From Tribonema minus (lineage: Eukaryota; Sar; Xanthophyceae; Tribonematales; Tribonemataceae), in assembly GCA_017506865.1 (NCBI GenBank), contig JAFCMP010000113.1, forward strand, positions 558,001-622,000: a stretch of 64,000 nucleotides of DNA, given 5' to 3'. A program made the position numbers and the translations under genes. Under the pieces are notes generated by a model. The model had not been told where the DNA came from. It made no database searches and was given only the letters and a program-made list of their open reading frames with translations. Of this stretch, positions 11,001-22,841 are shown piece after piece. Position 1 is the first letter of the stretch; every line of letters starts with the position of its first letter.

Positions 11001-14000
11001 CGCCTGCCGCCGCAGCTGCCTCCGCGCCTGCGCCGGCATCGGCGGCAGCAGCGACACCGGAGGCGCCACCCGCTGCGGCTGCGCCCGAGAAGCTGAGCAT
11101 CAAGGCGGCGCGCGCCAGCTCGGCGGCGGCCGCCGGGCCGCGGCGCAAGAGCAAGTCCAAGGCGGCGGCGGCAGCGGCGACAGCGGACGCGCCGCGCCGC
11201 ACGCCGCGTACGCCGCGCACGCCCGGCGGCAGCGATGTCGCTGCGCAGGAGGCGGCGGCCAAGGAGGCGGCGGCGAGACTGGCGGCAGCGAAGGAGGCGA
11301 AGGAGGCAAAGGACGCGGCAAAGGCGCGCGCGGCTGCTGCGAGGCAGGCAGTGGAGACCGCGGCGCGCGACGCGGCGGCGGCGGCGGCGGCGGAGCGGGC
11401 GGCGGCTGCGGCGGCTGCTGCGGCGGCGGCAGCGGCGCCCGCGCGCAGGGACGAGCCGATGGTGCCGATGGACGAGCAGTGGCGCAAGCGCTGCGCGGCG
11501 CTCGTGGCGCTGCTCAACAAGAAGGACAGGGCGTGGGACCACGTGTTCCTGCACCCGGTGCCCGCCGACACGCCCGACTACCGCCTCGTCGTGCCGCAGC
11601 CGCGCTGCCTGAGCGAGGTGGAGGCGCGGCTGCAGCGCTCGGGCGCTGCGGCGGCGGACGCGGCGGCGGCGGCGGCGGCGCGCGCCGCCAAGCCCGCCAA
11701 GTCCAAGGCGCAGGGCGGCGGCGGCGAGCGCGGTGCGTACGCGACGGTGCAGGAGTTCCTGGCGGACCTGCGCCTCATCTTCGCCAACTGCGTGCGCTAC
11801 AACCAGGGCCTGGACGCGGACGGGCGCAGCCTCGTGCGGATACGCGGGTGGGCGGTGGAGTTTGTGCCTATCATCGAGGGGCAGCGGTGGATGGAGGCGC
11901 ATCCGCAGCTGAGGCTTCTGCCGGAGTGGAGGGTGAGCACCGCCGCCGCTGCTGCCACCGCCGCCGCTGCTGCCGTCGCTGAGCCCTTGCATCAACCCTG
12001 CTTGCTTGGGCCGGCGGTGGCGCTCTGCCCCTCAGCCTTCATCGCATGCGACACGCGTGGGCCGCAGGCTTTTGTGCGGCTGCGCTGTGCCTGCAGAGCG
12101 GACCGGTAGATGCGGACGCAATCGGTGCACTGCCTCTGACTCCTGTGCGCTTGGTGCTCTCTGGGCGCGCAGGCAGCGTTCGCCAGCTGTGTCTCACGCG
12201 ACGTCTACAGATTCATGGCATCGGCACGCTTCACGTGCCAGCAAGCGCAAGTCAGTGACTCGCCGTGCGCTGAGCATTGCACACAACACGGGTTGAGCCC
12301 TTCCACAATTTCTCTGCGCCGTGCGCTGCAGCGGCGGGCGCGTGCCGGCGGCACACTGGCGGGCCCTGCGCGCCGTTGCTCAGTCCATTGGAGACAAAGC
12401 GCACCCAGCTGTAGTACTGCCGATCTGCCATTAGACCCTTGCTGCGGCAAGCAGCTATCCAGTTTGGGCGCGTGCTGTGCCTCATCATCACCCCCGCTGC
12501 ACGCCTGATATTGTGGCGACACCTGCAATACATTCGGATTCCTTCGCCCCCCCCCCTCCCCCCCCTTTCTGACTCCCTCCGCCCCCCCCTCTGCCCCATC
12601 GTTGTCCCCCGCTCCCTTCTTTCAGAAATGCATCGAAGTGATCGACGGCGTGCTCCTCCCCGTCGACGACGCCGGCACGCAGCTCGCGTACCCCATCATG
12701 ATGCCGCCGGAGCTGAGCTTCCGCGGCAAGCCCGCGCACCTCGCGCGCTACCGCGCCGCCGTCGGCGACCGCCACATGGACCTCGGCGCGCTCGCGGCGG
12801 CGACGCTCGAGGGGCGCGTGCGCAGCGCCGCGCGCTTCGCGTCGCTCGCGCGGCGCGCCGTCGCCGCGCGCCGCGCGTACGCCGCCGCCGTGCCGGAGCG
12901 CGAGCGCGACGCGCTGCTGCGCACGGAGCCGGCGCGCCTCGACCACATCGCGCGCGCCCTCGACGCGCAGCTCGCGCGCTGCCTGCCGCACGCCGCCGCC
13001 GCGCGCTCGAGCTCCGTCACGCCGCCGCCGCCGCTGCCGCCGCCGCCGGCGCAGCAGCAGGCGGTGGCGGACCTCGGCCGCGCCGCGCTGGACGCGGAGG
13101 AACCGGAGGCAGCGCCTGCGCCGCCGCCGCAGCAGCAGCAGCGGCGTGAGTCCGGCGCGAAGCGGGAACCAGCGCCGGCGCCAGCGGTGGCGGCGGCGGC
13201 AGCAGCGCCTGCGGCGCCGCGCGTGCTGACGCCGCGCGACGTGCCGCTGGACGCGAACCCCAAGAAGGCGCCGCACCCGCTCGTGGCGGCGGCGAGCGCG
13301 GCCGGGCCGCAGCACAAGAAGCAGCTCGGCGTGTTCGTGCAGAGCGCCACGGCGATGTGCAAGGTGAGCGCCGCGCTTGCGTGCGCGCGTGTGTCGCCGC
13401 GACGCGAGCGTCCATTGGAGCTGCTGTGCGTGAAGCCGTTGCAGGCAGCGGGGCGGGATGCGACGTGCGCCGGTCGCTCACGCGCCCTCTTGCTTTTCAT
13501 GTTCGTGCGCCGGCCGCGGCTGACATCATTAATGTGCGCAACGTCTGTAGTCTCTAGTCTCTATTCAACGCGCACCACCACGAACTGACGCTTGCAGTAT
13601 GCACACGCCTCCGCTGCGCCGCCGCGCCGCGCAGGGCTGCTGGACGCGGCTGAAGGAGGTCGTGGACAACGCGGTGCGCACGCACGGCGGCGCGAGCGAC
13701 CTGCTCATGACGCGCGTGGACCCCAAGAACACGCCGGACTGGGACACGGTCGTCGCGCGCCCGGAGCTCCACCTCGGCGCCGTGGAGAAGTTCCTGCGCC
13801 AGCGCAAGTTCAAGGACGTGGGCGCGTTCCGCGACGCCGTGACGCACGTGTGCGCGGACGTCGTCACGTACAACACGCCGGGGCGCGGCGTGCAGGCCGT
13901 GCCGTCGCTGCTCGCGCTCGGCCGCGCGCTGCTCGCCGAGTTCAACGCGCAGTTCGCGCGCGGCATGGCGGACCTGCAGCGCGCGTTCGACGCGGGCCTG

Positions 14001-15068
14001 CTGGCGGAGCTGCAGTTCGGCGGCGGCGATGGCGGCGCCGGCCGCGGCGTGGCAGCGGCGGCACCGCCCGCTGCGGCCGCGGCGCCAGCTGCGGCCGCGG
14101 CGCCTGCTGCGGCGGCAGCGCCCGCGCCCTCACGGGAAGCAGCCAGGAAGCCCTCGCGCGATGAGCTCAGGGCGCTGCTGGCGAAGGGGGAGGGGGGGAA
14201 GGCGGGGCCTGCTGCGGCGGCGGACGGCGCGCGCAGCGACGAGGAGGCGGTGTTCGGAGAGGGCGCCGGCAAGCCCGCAGGCGGCGCTGATGCTGCCGCC
14301 GCCGCCGGTGCCACGCCCCCTGTCAAGTCAAAAGGAGCCTCGAGGAAAGGCTCCGCGGCAAAGGCGGCCACGTCTCCACCTGCGGACTTGGCGGTGCCGC
14401 TGGCGGCCGCCGCGCTACAGGTGCCGGTCGTAGCAGCGCACGTGCGCGGCAAGGTGAAGCTGCAGGCGGCGCTGGCGCCGGATGCACGCGCTGCGGCACT
14501 CCCTGCTGCCGTTGCGCCGTTGGCGCCGCCGGGCACACAGCCCTTCACCAGCGTGGCGACGCTGTTCGGGAGGCTGGCACGCCCCGCCAGCGGCGACGCT
14601 GACACCAAGCCGGACACAAAGGGCGATGCGGGCGCTGCCGCAGCCGCCGCCGCTGCTGCCGCCGCAGCGCACGCCGACCCGCTGTCGCTGCGTGCATCGC
14701 CGCCGCCGCCGCCTGCGGGCCGCCTGGGCGCCTCCCCGGCGCCGGGGATCGCGCCGCGCAAGCCCTCGCCCGGCAAGGCGCCGCCGGCCGCAGCGCCAGT
14801 GTCCTTCGCGTCCGGCCGGCCGCGGATGTACGAGGACGAGGAGGAGGAGGCGGAGTTTCTGCCGGAGGCGCCGCCGCTGCGGAGCACTGCTGCGCCGCCG
14901 CAGCGCTCCGCGGCGCCGCCCCTGGCCGCTGTCTTAGCAGACCCCGCAAAGATCGCCGCCGCCGCAGCCGCCCCACCTTTCGCCGCCGCTGCCGCGCCGA
15001 AGACGTCCGCGGCACCAGCTGCGTCAAAGCCCCTGCTGAAGAAGAAGAAGCGGGCGTCTGGCGCTGCC

Positions 15069-15101
<33 letters not shown>

Positions 15102-18100
15102 GCTGCTGCCACGGCCGCATCAGCGCCGCTGCCGCCGCCTGCACAACAGCCGCTGGCAGCGCCGCCGCTGGGTATCGTGGTTGCAGATCCCGCGAGGATC
15201 GCCGCCGCCGCCGTCGCGCCCCCGGCGCCGGCGCCAGCAAAGCCCGCCAAGACAAAGCGGAAGCGCGCAGGCGCGCCGGAGCTGCGCCTGCCGCTGCGCT
15301 GCCCGGAGGTCGACTTTGCGGACCCGCATGCGCGCGAGGCGGGCGACCTCCTGCGCGCATTCTTCGCAGCGGTCGACACGCCGTCAGCAAAGGCCGCGGC
15401 GGCGGCGGTGGCGGATCAGATGGCAGCGGCGGCGCCGGCGGCCGCCGCGGCGGCGGCGGCAGTGGTCACGGCGGCGGCAGCAACGGTGCCGCCCGCCAAG
15501 GCCAAGAAGTCCAAGAAGCGGTCGCGCACTTCATCGGAGAAGGACGGCAGCTCCGCCAAGCGCCAGAAGCAGTCTGCGGCGGTGGCCGCGGCGGCGCCCG
15601 CAGCGGTGGCGCCGTTTGCGCCGTCGCTGCCGCCGGTGCGCGGCAAGGTGATGCCCGCGGCGCTGCTGGCGCAGCCCCTACGCGGCAAGGTGATGCCGCC
15701 AGCGCTGGCGGCAGCAGCGGCGGCGGGCCGCGAGGAGGCGGAGGCCAAGCTGGCGCTGGACCGCGCGGCGGCAGCAGCGCCGCCTGCGCCGGCGGCAACG
15801 CCGCCGTCCCGCGCCGCCACCACCAAGAAGTCCGGCGCACGCGGCAAAGCGCCGCGCCACGCGCAAGGCAAGCAGCCGCGGCTCAGCCTCCTGGATGCGA
15901 ACGCCGCGGCGGCGGCGGCGGCAGCGGCGGCGGAGACGCGCGTCAGCGGCGCGGCGGCGGCGGCGGCGGCGGCAGCGGAGCGCGTCAACGGCGCCAGGCC
16001 GCCGCCGCCGCGCGCGGGAGCGCTGGCGCCGGGCGTGCCGGCGCCGGCGGCGGTGAAGCAGCTGCAGCCGCAGTCGGGCGCGCCCACGGGCCTGAAGATC
16101 CGCATCCAGGTGCCCGGAAAGCGGCTGCTGCAGGGCGGGAAGGAGCTGGCGCCGCGCGGCAGCGGGGAGGGCGCGGCGGCGGCGGCGCCCGGCGTGCGGC
16201 GCGACCCGGTGGCGATGTCGCGGTTCGTGGAGTGGCCGGTGCATGCCGAGCAGCCGTGGCTCGACGCTGCGGACAAGGTGATGCAGCAGCAGTCGCCTCT
16301 CTGCAGACGCTGGTTGCCGTGTGCCGTACGATTCGTTACAGTTGTCCGCGCCCAGAATACTGGCGCATGCCGCCAACATTTTCGTTGCCCGTAATGGTCA
16401 CTGACGCATGCTGCCAGTATTTGAGTTGTCAGTAGTGGTAGGTGTGCATGCATGCGTGTGCCCCTTCTGTGCGCGACGCGCGGTGCTCGCCCGGGCCGGC
16501 GGCGGCAGAGCGCAGCGCCACGAGAGCCGGAAGCGCTGCGCGGCGCGGCGCGGCCGCTGCCGCTGCCGCCGCGCGCGCAGCCGCGCCGCTCGCGCTCGTG
16601 GGCTCTTTCGCAGCATGCGCACAGTGCTGTGAGGCCTTCGCCGCGCACTGTCACCGCAGCGGCGGCAGCGGCGCGACGCCTCTGGGCACATGCGTGGAGC
16701 AGGCGCGATGCGCATCTGCATCCTCCCTTCACCTGCTGCCGTAGCCCTCAGACGTGCGCAGCCGCGGCACGCACGCGTGTCTCGTATCCGCTTGCCGCAC
16801 GCATCCACTGGAGTTCCGACCCTCTTCTGAGCATCGCCTCACTACCTCCCCCCCCCTGCCCCCCCCGCCCCCCCGCGCGCTTGCACGCTCACTGGCGGAG
16901 GCACCCCTGCACTCTCTCTCCTGACCCCTACCCCCCCCCCCTTCCCCCCCCATTTGCTCGCACCCCCCCCCGCCGCCCCCCGCAGGTGCTGCAGAAGGTC
17001 ATGCACCACCCGTTCCTGGAGGAGCCGCCGCGCATCCAGTCGAGCAACCCCGCGGAGAAGTACAAGCTCGGGCTCGTGCTCGACAAGCCCGTCGCGCTGC
17101 TGTACCCGGGCATCGCGGACGCGTACCTCGAGGCGATCGCGGAGCCGATGGACCTTGGGACGATACGGCGCATGCTCGGCGCGGGGCGCGTGCCCAGCGC
17201 TCAGGCCTTCGCGGACACCGTCCTCCTCGTCTTCAACAACGCCATCGCGTTCAACGCGCCCGCCGTCGCGTCGGACCCCGGCCTCGCGACGATCGTCGAC
17301 GCGTGCAAGGCGCTGCGGCGCATGTTCCGCTGGTGGTGCCTCGAGGCGTTCCCCGACCTGCCGCCGGGGGACGCGGAGGCGGGGGGAGGGGGGGGAAAGG
17401 GGGGCGCGCAGGGGGAGGGGGAGGGGGGCGGCGGCGGCGGCGGCGGCGGCCCGGAGGAGTCGCTGCGGCTCACGCGCGCGGAGCGCGACCGGCAGCGCGC
17501 GCTGCGCGTCGCCAAGGTGATGGCGCTGCGCGCGGACAAGATCAACTGCAAGAAGCTCGTGCACTACTTCAAGCAGAAGCGCAACTCGCCCATCAAGCAC
17601 TTCATCGGGCGCGTCCCCGTGGAGCAGCTCACGGACTACAAGGTGAGTTACATGGTGAAGTTGAGGTTGTGTCCCTGCAGCGTTCACCCCGAACAATTTC
17701 AACTGCTACACCAGCAAGCATGGCACTGACCCTTGCCCTCCCGCTTTGCTACTGTCGCTCATTTGCCTGCACGACAGCAAAACGCACCGCAGCACGTTTC
17801 ATGTAGGCAGTAGCCTGTTGAACTGTACATATTCACTGTGCATTTTGTCGTTGTGCGCCTGTGACAGCCAGAGACGTGCACACAGGCCTACTTCATTCGT
17901 GCTCTTTGCGTCTCCTGTTGATGTGCATGATGGATGCTGAGGCGTGCTGCCAGCGTGTTCTCGACGACCGCGTTTCTGTACCCCACTGTTGTACCCCTTC
18001 ACGCCTCTTGCAGGACATGGCCCAGGGCAAGCCCATCTGCATCATGGACATTGAGAACCGCGTCAAGCCCGGCGCAGATGACCCCATTCAGTGCATTCGT

Positions 18101-21100
18101 ATTCCAATGTCATCAATATGTGTATTTGTGACACGCCTCCCACAGGACATTGTCCAGGGCAAGCGGTTCTGCATCATGGACATTGAGAACCGCGTCAAGC
18201 GCGGCGCGGACGACCCTCTATTCATGCCCTAAGTATATATGTATACTCAAAGCTGTATGCATACATACACTCAGTGTACCCTCTTCACGCCTCCCCACAG
18301 GACATTGTGCAGGGCGAGCCCATCTGCATCATGGACATTCACACCCATGTGCACATGTACTCAGTGTTGTCAATATGTACATGTGCTTCATGCCTCCCAC
18401 AGGACATTGTCCAGGGCGAGCCGATATGCATAATGGACATTGAGAACCGCGTCAAGCGCGGCGCGGACGACCCCTCGGGCGCATACCGCACGCACGGCGA
18501 GGTCGTCGACGACATGCGGCGCGTCTTTGCCAACGCCATCAACTACAACAGGGCCAAGACGCACGACGCCGTGAGCAAGGAGGTGTTTGAGGCCGCGGCG
18601 CACTTTGCCAAGGAGCTGGAGGCGTACTTTGAGCGCGAGTACACGGTGGTGGTCATGTGCCAGGTGCGTACTTCCAGTACTTGAAGTATATACGTGTTAT
18701 AACTATATTTACAAATATGTGGTATGAATGAAAGGACTTGCGGAAGTGCGCTATGGAAGAGTGGCGTGAATGACGATGCATGAGACAGCTGTGCATCTCG
18801 CTGTATGACGCGCGCGCGCGGAAAGGCGTTTGAGCGCGAGTACACGGTGGTGCCAGGTGCGTACTTCAAGTACTTAAAGTACATATCTGTGTTTATGAGC
18901 GAAAGGGCTCGTAGAAGTGCGCTCTACGAGCGCGGTGTGAACGGCATTTTAATGACACCGCATGCAACTCGCCGAGGAACGTGTAGATTGCAAAATGTGT
19001 TCGAGCGCGAGTACATGGGTTCTAGACAACCTCAAGTTTGAAGTTGCAGTGGGACCTCTTCGAAAGCCGGTAGGTATAGAGTCGAAGGAGTATGAGCATG
19101 TGCAGATGGTCATGCCAGGCGGGCTGCCGGTGCGAATGCCAGATTCTCACTGATTGCCCTCTCCCCCCCCCCCTCCCCCCCTTCCCCCCCTTCTGCAGTT
19201 CTGCGCCGACAGCGTCGTGCGCAAGCGCCGCCGCCGCGAGGACCAGGCCGAGCGCGCCGCGGAGCACGGCCACCGCGCCGCCGCCATCGCCGTCGGCGGC
19301 AGCGGCAGCGCGCGGCCGCTGCCGCCGCAGCCCGCCCCCGACCAGCGCCGCTCCCTCGGCAGCGAAGGCGGCAGCAGCAGGAGCGTGGTCGCGGCGGCGG
19401 GCACGGCGTCCCCCATGATCAGCGTTGGCGGCAGCGCGGCGCCGCCGCCGGCAGCGGCGGCGGCGGCAGCGGCGCCGGAGGGCGATGGCGGCGGCGGCGC
19501 GCCGCCGGAACCCGTTGATGAAGACTATGAGCCCGACGATGAAGGTGCGTTGGCTGCCTTTGCAGAAGCTGCTGATAGTCTCAGGCGCTGCGCTGCTCGG
19601 TATGGGCAGTGATCGGAGATAGCGGCGCCTGTGGATTCGATGGCCGAGCGCTGCCGTCAATCGATGGCGGTGGCGCCAGTGGCGGCGAGGGCGTTGTGCT
19701 GCTGATCATGTGCGCTTGCGTAAGCGCTCTGTGTGAGAAGTGCGGCAGGCTGCAGCAGCAGGCGTACTTTGCGCTGAACATTCTCAATGTTTGCTTGGTG
19801 GCGTGTCCCACTTCGCTTGGCACATTGCACGCAGCCGGTGTCCTCATGACATCGATGTGCCTAAGCTGCCGGCCTCTTCTTGCATTTTCTGGCGATACAC
19901 GAAGAGCCAGTTCACCAATGACGACCTCTGCCGAGCCTACTAACTACGTCTGCCTCAAAGGCACCGCCTTGCTCACCACCATCCATCCGCGCATTCCGCC
20001 TGCGTCCGCGCCTCTCCCCGCAGGCGGCGTCGCCGTGGAGGCCGCCTCGGCGGAGGCGGCGGAGACGGCGCGCCTGCGCCGCGAGGCAGCGCTCTCGCGC
20101 CGCAGCGAGGAGGCGCAGCAGCTGCGCAAGATGGACGACCTGCGCAACCGCATGGCGGCAGCGCTCATGCGCATCTACGCGCCGTACGCCGCGCAGCTCG
20201 CGCCGCCGCGGCACCCCGCGGCGGCCGCCGCGGCGCTCGCCGCTGCTGCGGCCGCGGCGCCGGCGCCGGCGCCGGTGCCGGCAGCGCAAGATGGCGATGC
20301 GGTGTCGGCGCTCAGCGCAGCGGATGAAGCAGCATCGCGCGACGGCGCGGCAGGCAGCGCTGAGAACGGGCTCGTGTCGCCGCCGCCGAAGGCGCACACT
20401 GCAGCGCCGCACGCGCCCTTTAAGGAAGTGGCCCAGGGGTCATGGGCGAGCGCTGCTGCAGGGGAAGAGGATGGTGCAGCGGCAGCGGCAGCAGTGCCGG
20501 CGGTGGCAGCGGCGGAACCGGCGGCGCCAGCGGTGGTGGGAGAGAAGGCGCCGAAGCTGCACGCTCCGGTCAAGATCAAACTCGCTGCCAGGAGCACCGT
20601 GGCGGCTGCGCGCAAGGGCGTCAAGAGGGCGCCGCTGCTGTTTGGCGATGACAGCGATGACGACGGTGAAGCCGCTGCTGCTGCCGCCGCCGCCGCCGCT
20701 GCTGCTGCGACCGCCACCGCTGCTGCTGCCAAGGCGTCCGCCGCCGCCAGCGCTGTCGGCGCTGCTGCCACGCCGCCAGTGCAGGAAGATGTTATGGACG
20801 TGGACGGCGCTGCTGCGGAAGGCGTGGCCAGCAGCAGCAGCACTGCTCAGCCTGCACGTGCGCTCAACCGCTACGCCACGGTAACAATGAGAAACGTGCT
20901 GGCGGCGGTCGAGGACCTCGCCGCGGCGGCGCGCGGCGACCTGTGCCTCTCGCACGTGGCGCGCACGGAAGGCGGCATTGCGCTGATCACCGCCACCATC
21001 GCGTGCCCGGACGCGGCCGCCGTCGCGGCGCGCGCCGCCGCCCTCCCGCCCGCCCCCGGCGCCGACGGCTGCAGCAGCGGCGCAGCGGTGCTCGCGGTGG

Positions 21101-21690
21101 ACGGCGCGGAGCTCAGCGTCGCCACGCGCGGCGCACCGCTGGCGGCGGCGGCGCACGCCGCGGCTGTCGACCACATGCTGGCGCTCAGAGCATGCGCCAC
21201 GGAACTGAGCGCTGTGGCGGGGTCGCAGCGCGCGCTCCTCGCGCGCCCGTACCCGCGCTGCGTGCGCTGCGCCGCCGCCGCGCTCGCGCCGCTCGCCGCG
21301 GACGCGCCGTCGGCGCCGGAGATGCGGTTCTCGCCGCTGCTCGGCGGCAGCTTCTGGTCGGTCGCGGCCGCGGGCACGGCGCTCGTGGAGGTGCGCGTGC
21401 TGGCGGCGGCGGCGCGCGTCGGCGAGGCGACGTGGCGGCGCGCCGCCGCCGCTGCCGGCCCACGGAGCGCCGCTGATGCCGGCAGCGCCTCAGACGCTGA
21501 GGAGCGCGACAAGTCGGACGACGATGCGGAGGCGGCGGAGAGCGCGCCGCGGAGCGCTGTGGTGGCCCCCAGTGGCAGCGCTCGGCTGCTCACGAGCTAC
21601 GGCGCCGCCGAGGTCACGGCGGTCGTGCTGCAGCCCATGTGGGGCTGGGAGGGTTATTGGCCGACGCCCATGACCAAAAACCCGATTTGA
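8099..21690 (+). CDS. RS-rich protein with four bromodomain-like segments
   Basis: Seven exons: 8099-11932, 12626-13363, 13635-16277, 16986-17642, 18403-18663, 19199-19544 and 20024-21690. All are GT-AG with matching phases, giving about 3381 aa. The N-terminus is Arg/Ser/Asp-rich (RS-domain-like, PSRKRS repeats near 8860-8940), followed by charged heptad repeats (9690-10090) and Pro/Ala linkers. Bromodomain-like segments lie at about 11480-11930 (DYRLVV...LIFANCVRYN), 13635-13940, 16986-17340 (AEPMDLGTIRRML...FNNAIAFN) and 17480-18640 (DYKDIVQGEPICIMDI...FANAINYN); the fourth is split by an intron. A basic segment, VVRKRRRRED, and a coiled helix, LRKMDDLRNRM, follow. Bromodomains bind acetyl-lysine and RS regions bind splicing factors, so a chromatin-transcription-splicing scaffold is inferred. 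One gene is supported by phase continuity; a split into two genes is possible. Confidence 0.75.
9690..10090 (+). repeat. In-frame 21-bp repeats encoding SRKEPEH-type heptads
   Basis: Within exon 1 of the bromodomain gene about twenty units of seven residues follow one another (SRKEPEH, LRRESDH, SRQEPEH, RRKESDV and so on). Reading frame and charge pattern are kept while the DNA diverges, so the repeat is probably translated and under selection for composition. Confidence 0.8.
18014..18402 (+). repeat. Three intronic copies of the exon 5 acceptor and exon head
   Basis: Upstream of exon 5 (18403) of the bromodomain gene the segment CACAG/GACATTGTCCAGGG plus the following exon bases appears three more times, with exon-like starts at 18014, 18146 and 18301. 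Copies 1 and 2 keep about 75 nt of exon (through RGADDP or PGADDP); copy 3 keeps about 40 nt. All have a pyrimidine stretch and AG. Only the last copy continues into the rest of the bromodomain, so it is taken as the true exon. Confidence 0.8.
18822..19022 (+). repeat. Intronic copies of the exon 5 tail and donor
   Basis: The end of exon 5 (TTTGAGCGCGAGTACACGG...CCAG/GTGCGTACTTC, 18630-18680) is repeated at 18829-18885, including the donor and following intron bases, and in shorter form at 18995-19022. Both sides of the same exon have therefore been copied into the flanking introns. Confidence 0.7.
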
Positions 21691-22841
21691 AGCAGTGCCG
21701 CGAGGTGGTCGCCACACTGCTGGCACAGCGCGCGCGGAGGCATTGCGCGGAGGCTGCGCGGCGCGGCGCTTGCGACGTCTGTGGCTGCCAGCGCGCTCTG
21801 TGCTCGGCGGTTTACGTCGGGCGCCACTTGCCAAAGACGACTGGTCGCGCGGCTGTATCCTAACCTTGGCATGCGCCTCTATTATAGAAGAAAAACAAAA
21901 GGAGGCGCAAAGGAAATCGAGTCTCAGCCTGCAGCAAGCAGCATTTACAGCGCAGCACGCTTGGTGCTCGTTCAGCTGAAGCTGAAGTTGGAGCCATTGT
22001 GCTCGTAGCAGCAGGCGGCAGCGTTGCCAACTACGTGTTATATGTTGCAGTCACCCACACACACAGACGCCATTAATGTCAGTTCCCGGTGCAGGCCTGT
22101 GCGCCTTCCCATCACACAACGTCGTGCCTCAGTGTGTGTGCGCTGCTGTGTTGTTGATGGTGTGTTCAACATGCAGGTGCATCAGGTGTATCTGAGTATT
22201 TGTTAGCAAAGTGTGCTGTGTCACGATGTAAGGCACGCTTTCTACACCAAAAACTGACACGGCGCCCGCGGCGGTGAAGCAGCTGCAGCCGCAGTCGGGC
22301 GCGCCCACGGGCCTGAAGATCCGCATCCAGGTGCCCGGAAAGCGGCTGCTGCAGGGCGGGAAGGAGCTGGCGCCGCGCGGCAGCGGGGAGGGCGCGGCGG
22401 CGGCGGCGCCCGGCGTGCGGCGCGACCCGGTGGCGATGTCACGGTTCGTGGAGTGGCCGGTGCCTCCCGGGCAGCCGTGGCTCGATGCTGCGGACAAGGT
22501 GATGCAGCAGCAGTCGCCTCTCTGCAGATGCACAGTGTCGCGTGCCGGACGATTTGGCATGCTGACGCAATGCAAAAAGTTTTAGTCACAAGGAGGCGTG
22601 TCACCCTTCCTAAACTTCCCTCCTCCTTTCATCCATTCAAAGTAAGCGCCTTTGGTCCAGCACGCGTGCCATCTGCACCCGCCTGGTACTTGCTGGAACG
22701 CGTGCCATCTGCACCCGCCTGGTACTTGCTGGAACGCGTGCCATCTGCACCCGCCTGGTATTTGCTGGAACGGGTTGCTGACAAAGGATCCTAGGGCTTG
22801 ACTGTAGAAGAAGTGGCGCCCTGTGTTCAATCACGGGCAGC
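21691..22841 (+). other. Intergenic region with a displaced exon copy and a minisatellite
   Basis: No gene seen. It contains (a) 22264-22530, a near-identical copy of 16044-16310, the tail of exon 3 of the upstream bromodomain gene with its donor and intron start; and (b) 22660-22770, about three units of a 36-bp repeat (GCGTGCCATCTGCACCCGCC core) that ends about 70 bp before the start codon of the SURF6-like gene. Confidence 0.7.
22264..22530 (+). pseudogene. Dispersed copy of bromodomain-gene exon 3 tail
   Basis: About 260 bp matches the end of exon 3 of the bromodomain gene (16044-16277) and about 30 bp of the following intron, with only a few substitutions (for example HAEQPWLDA versus PPGQPWLDA). 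It includes the same donor GACAAG/GTGATG but no bromodomain exon follows. It sits about 6.2 kb from its source in the same orientation, so it arose by non-tandem duplication. Confidence 0.8.

Noticed and set aside
9316..11571. 751-codon minus-strand open frame opposite the bromodomain gene
   Set aside because: GC-rich coding sequence gives open antisense frames. The plus strand carries recognisable bromodomain and RS text with good splice sites.
13565..15379. 604-codon minus-strand open frame
   Set aside because: Low-complexity shadow of bromodomain-gene exon 3; no family similarity.
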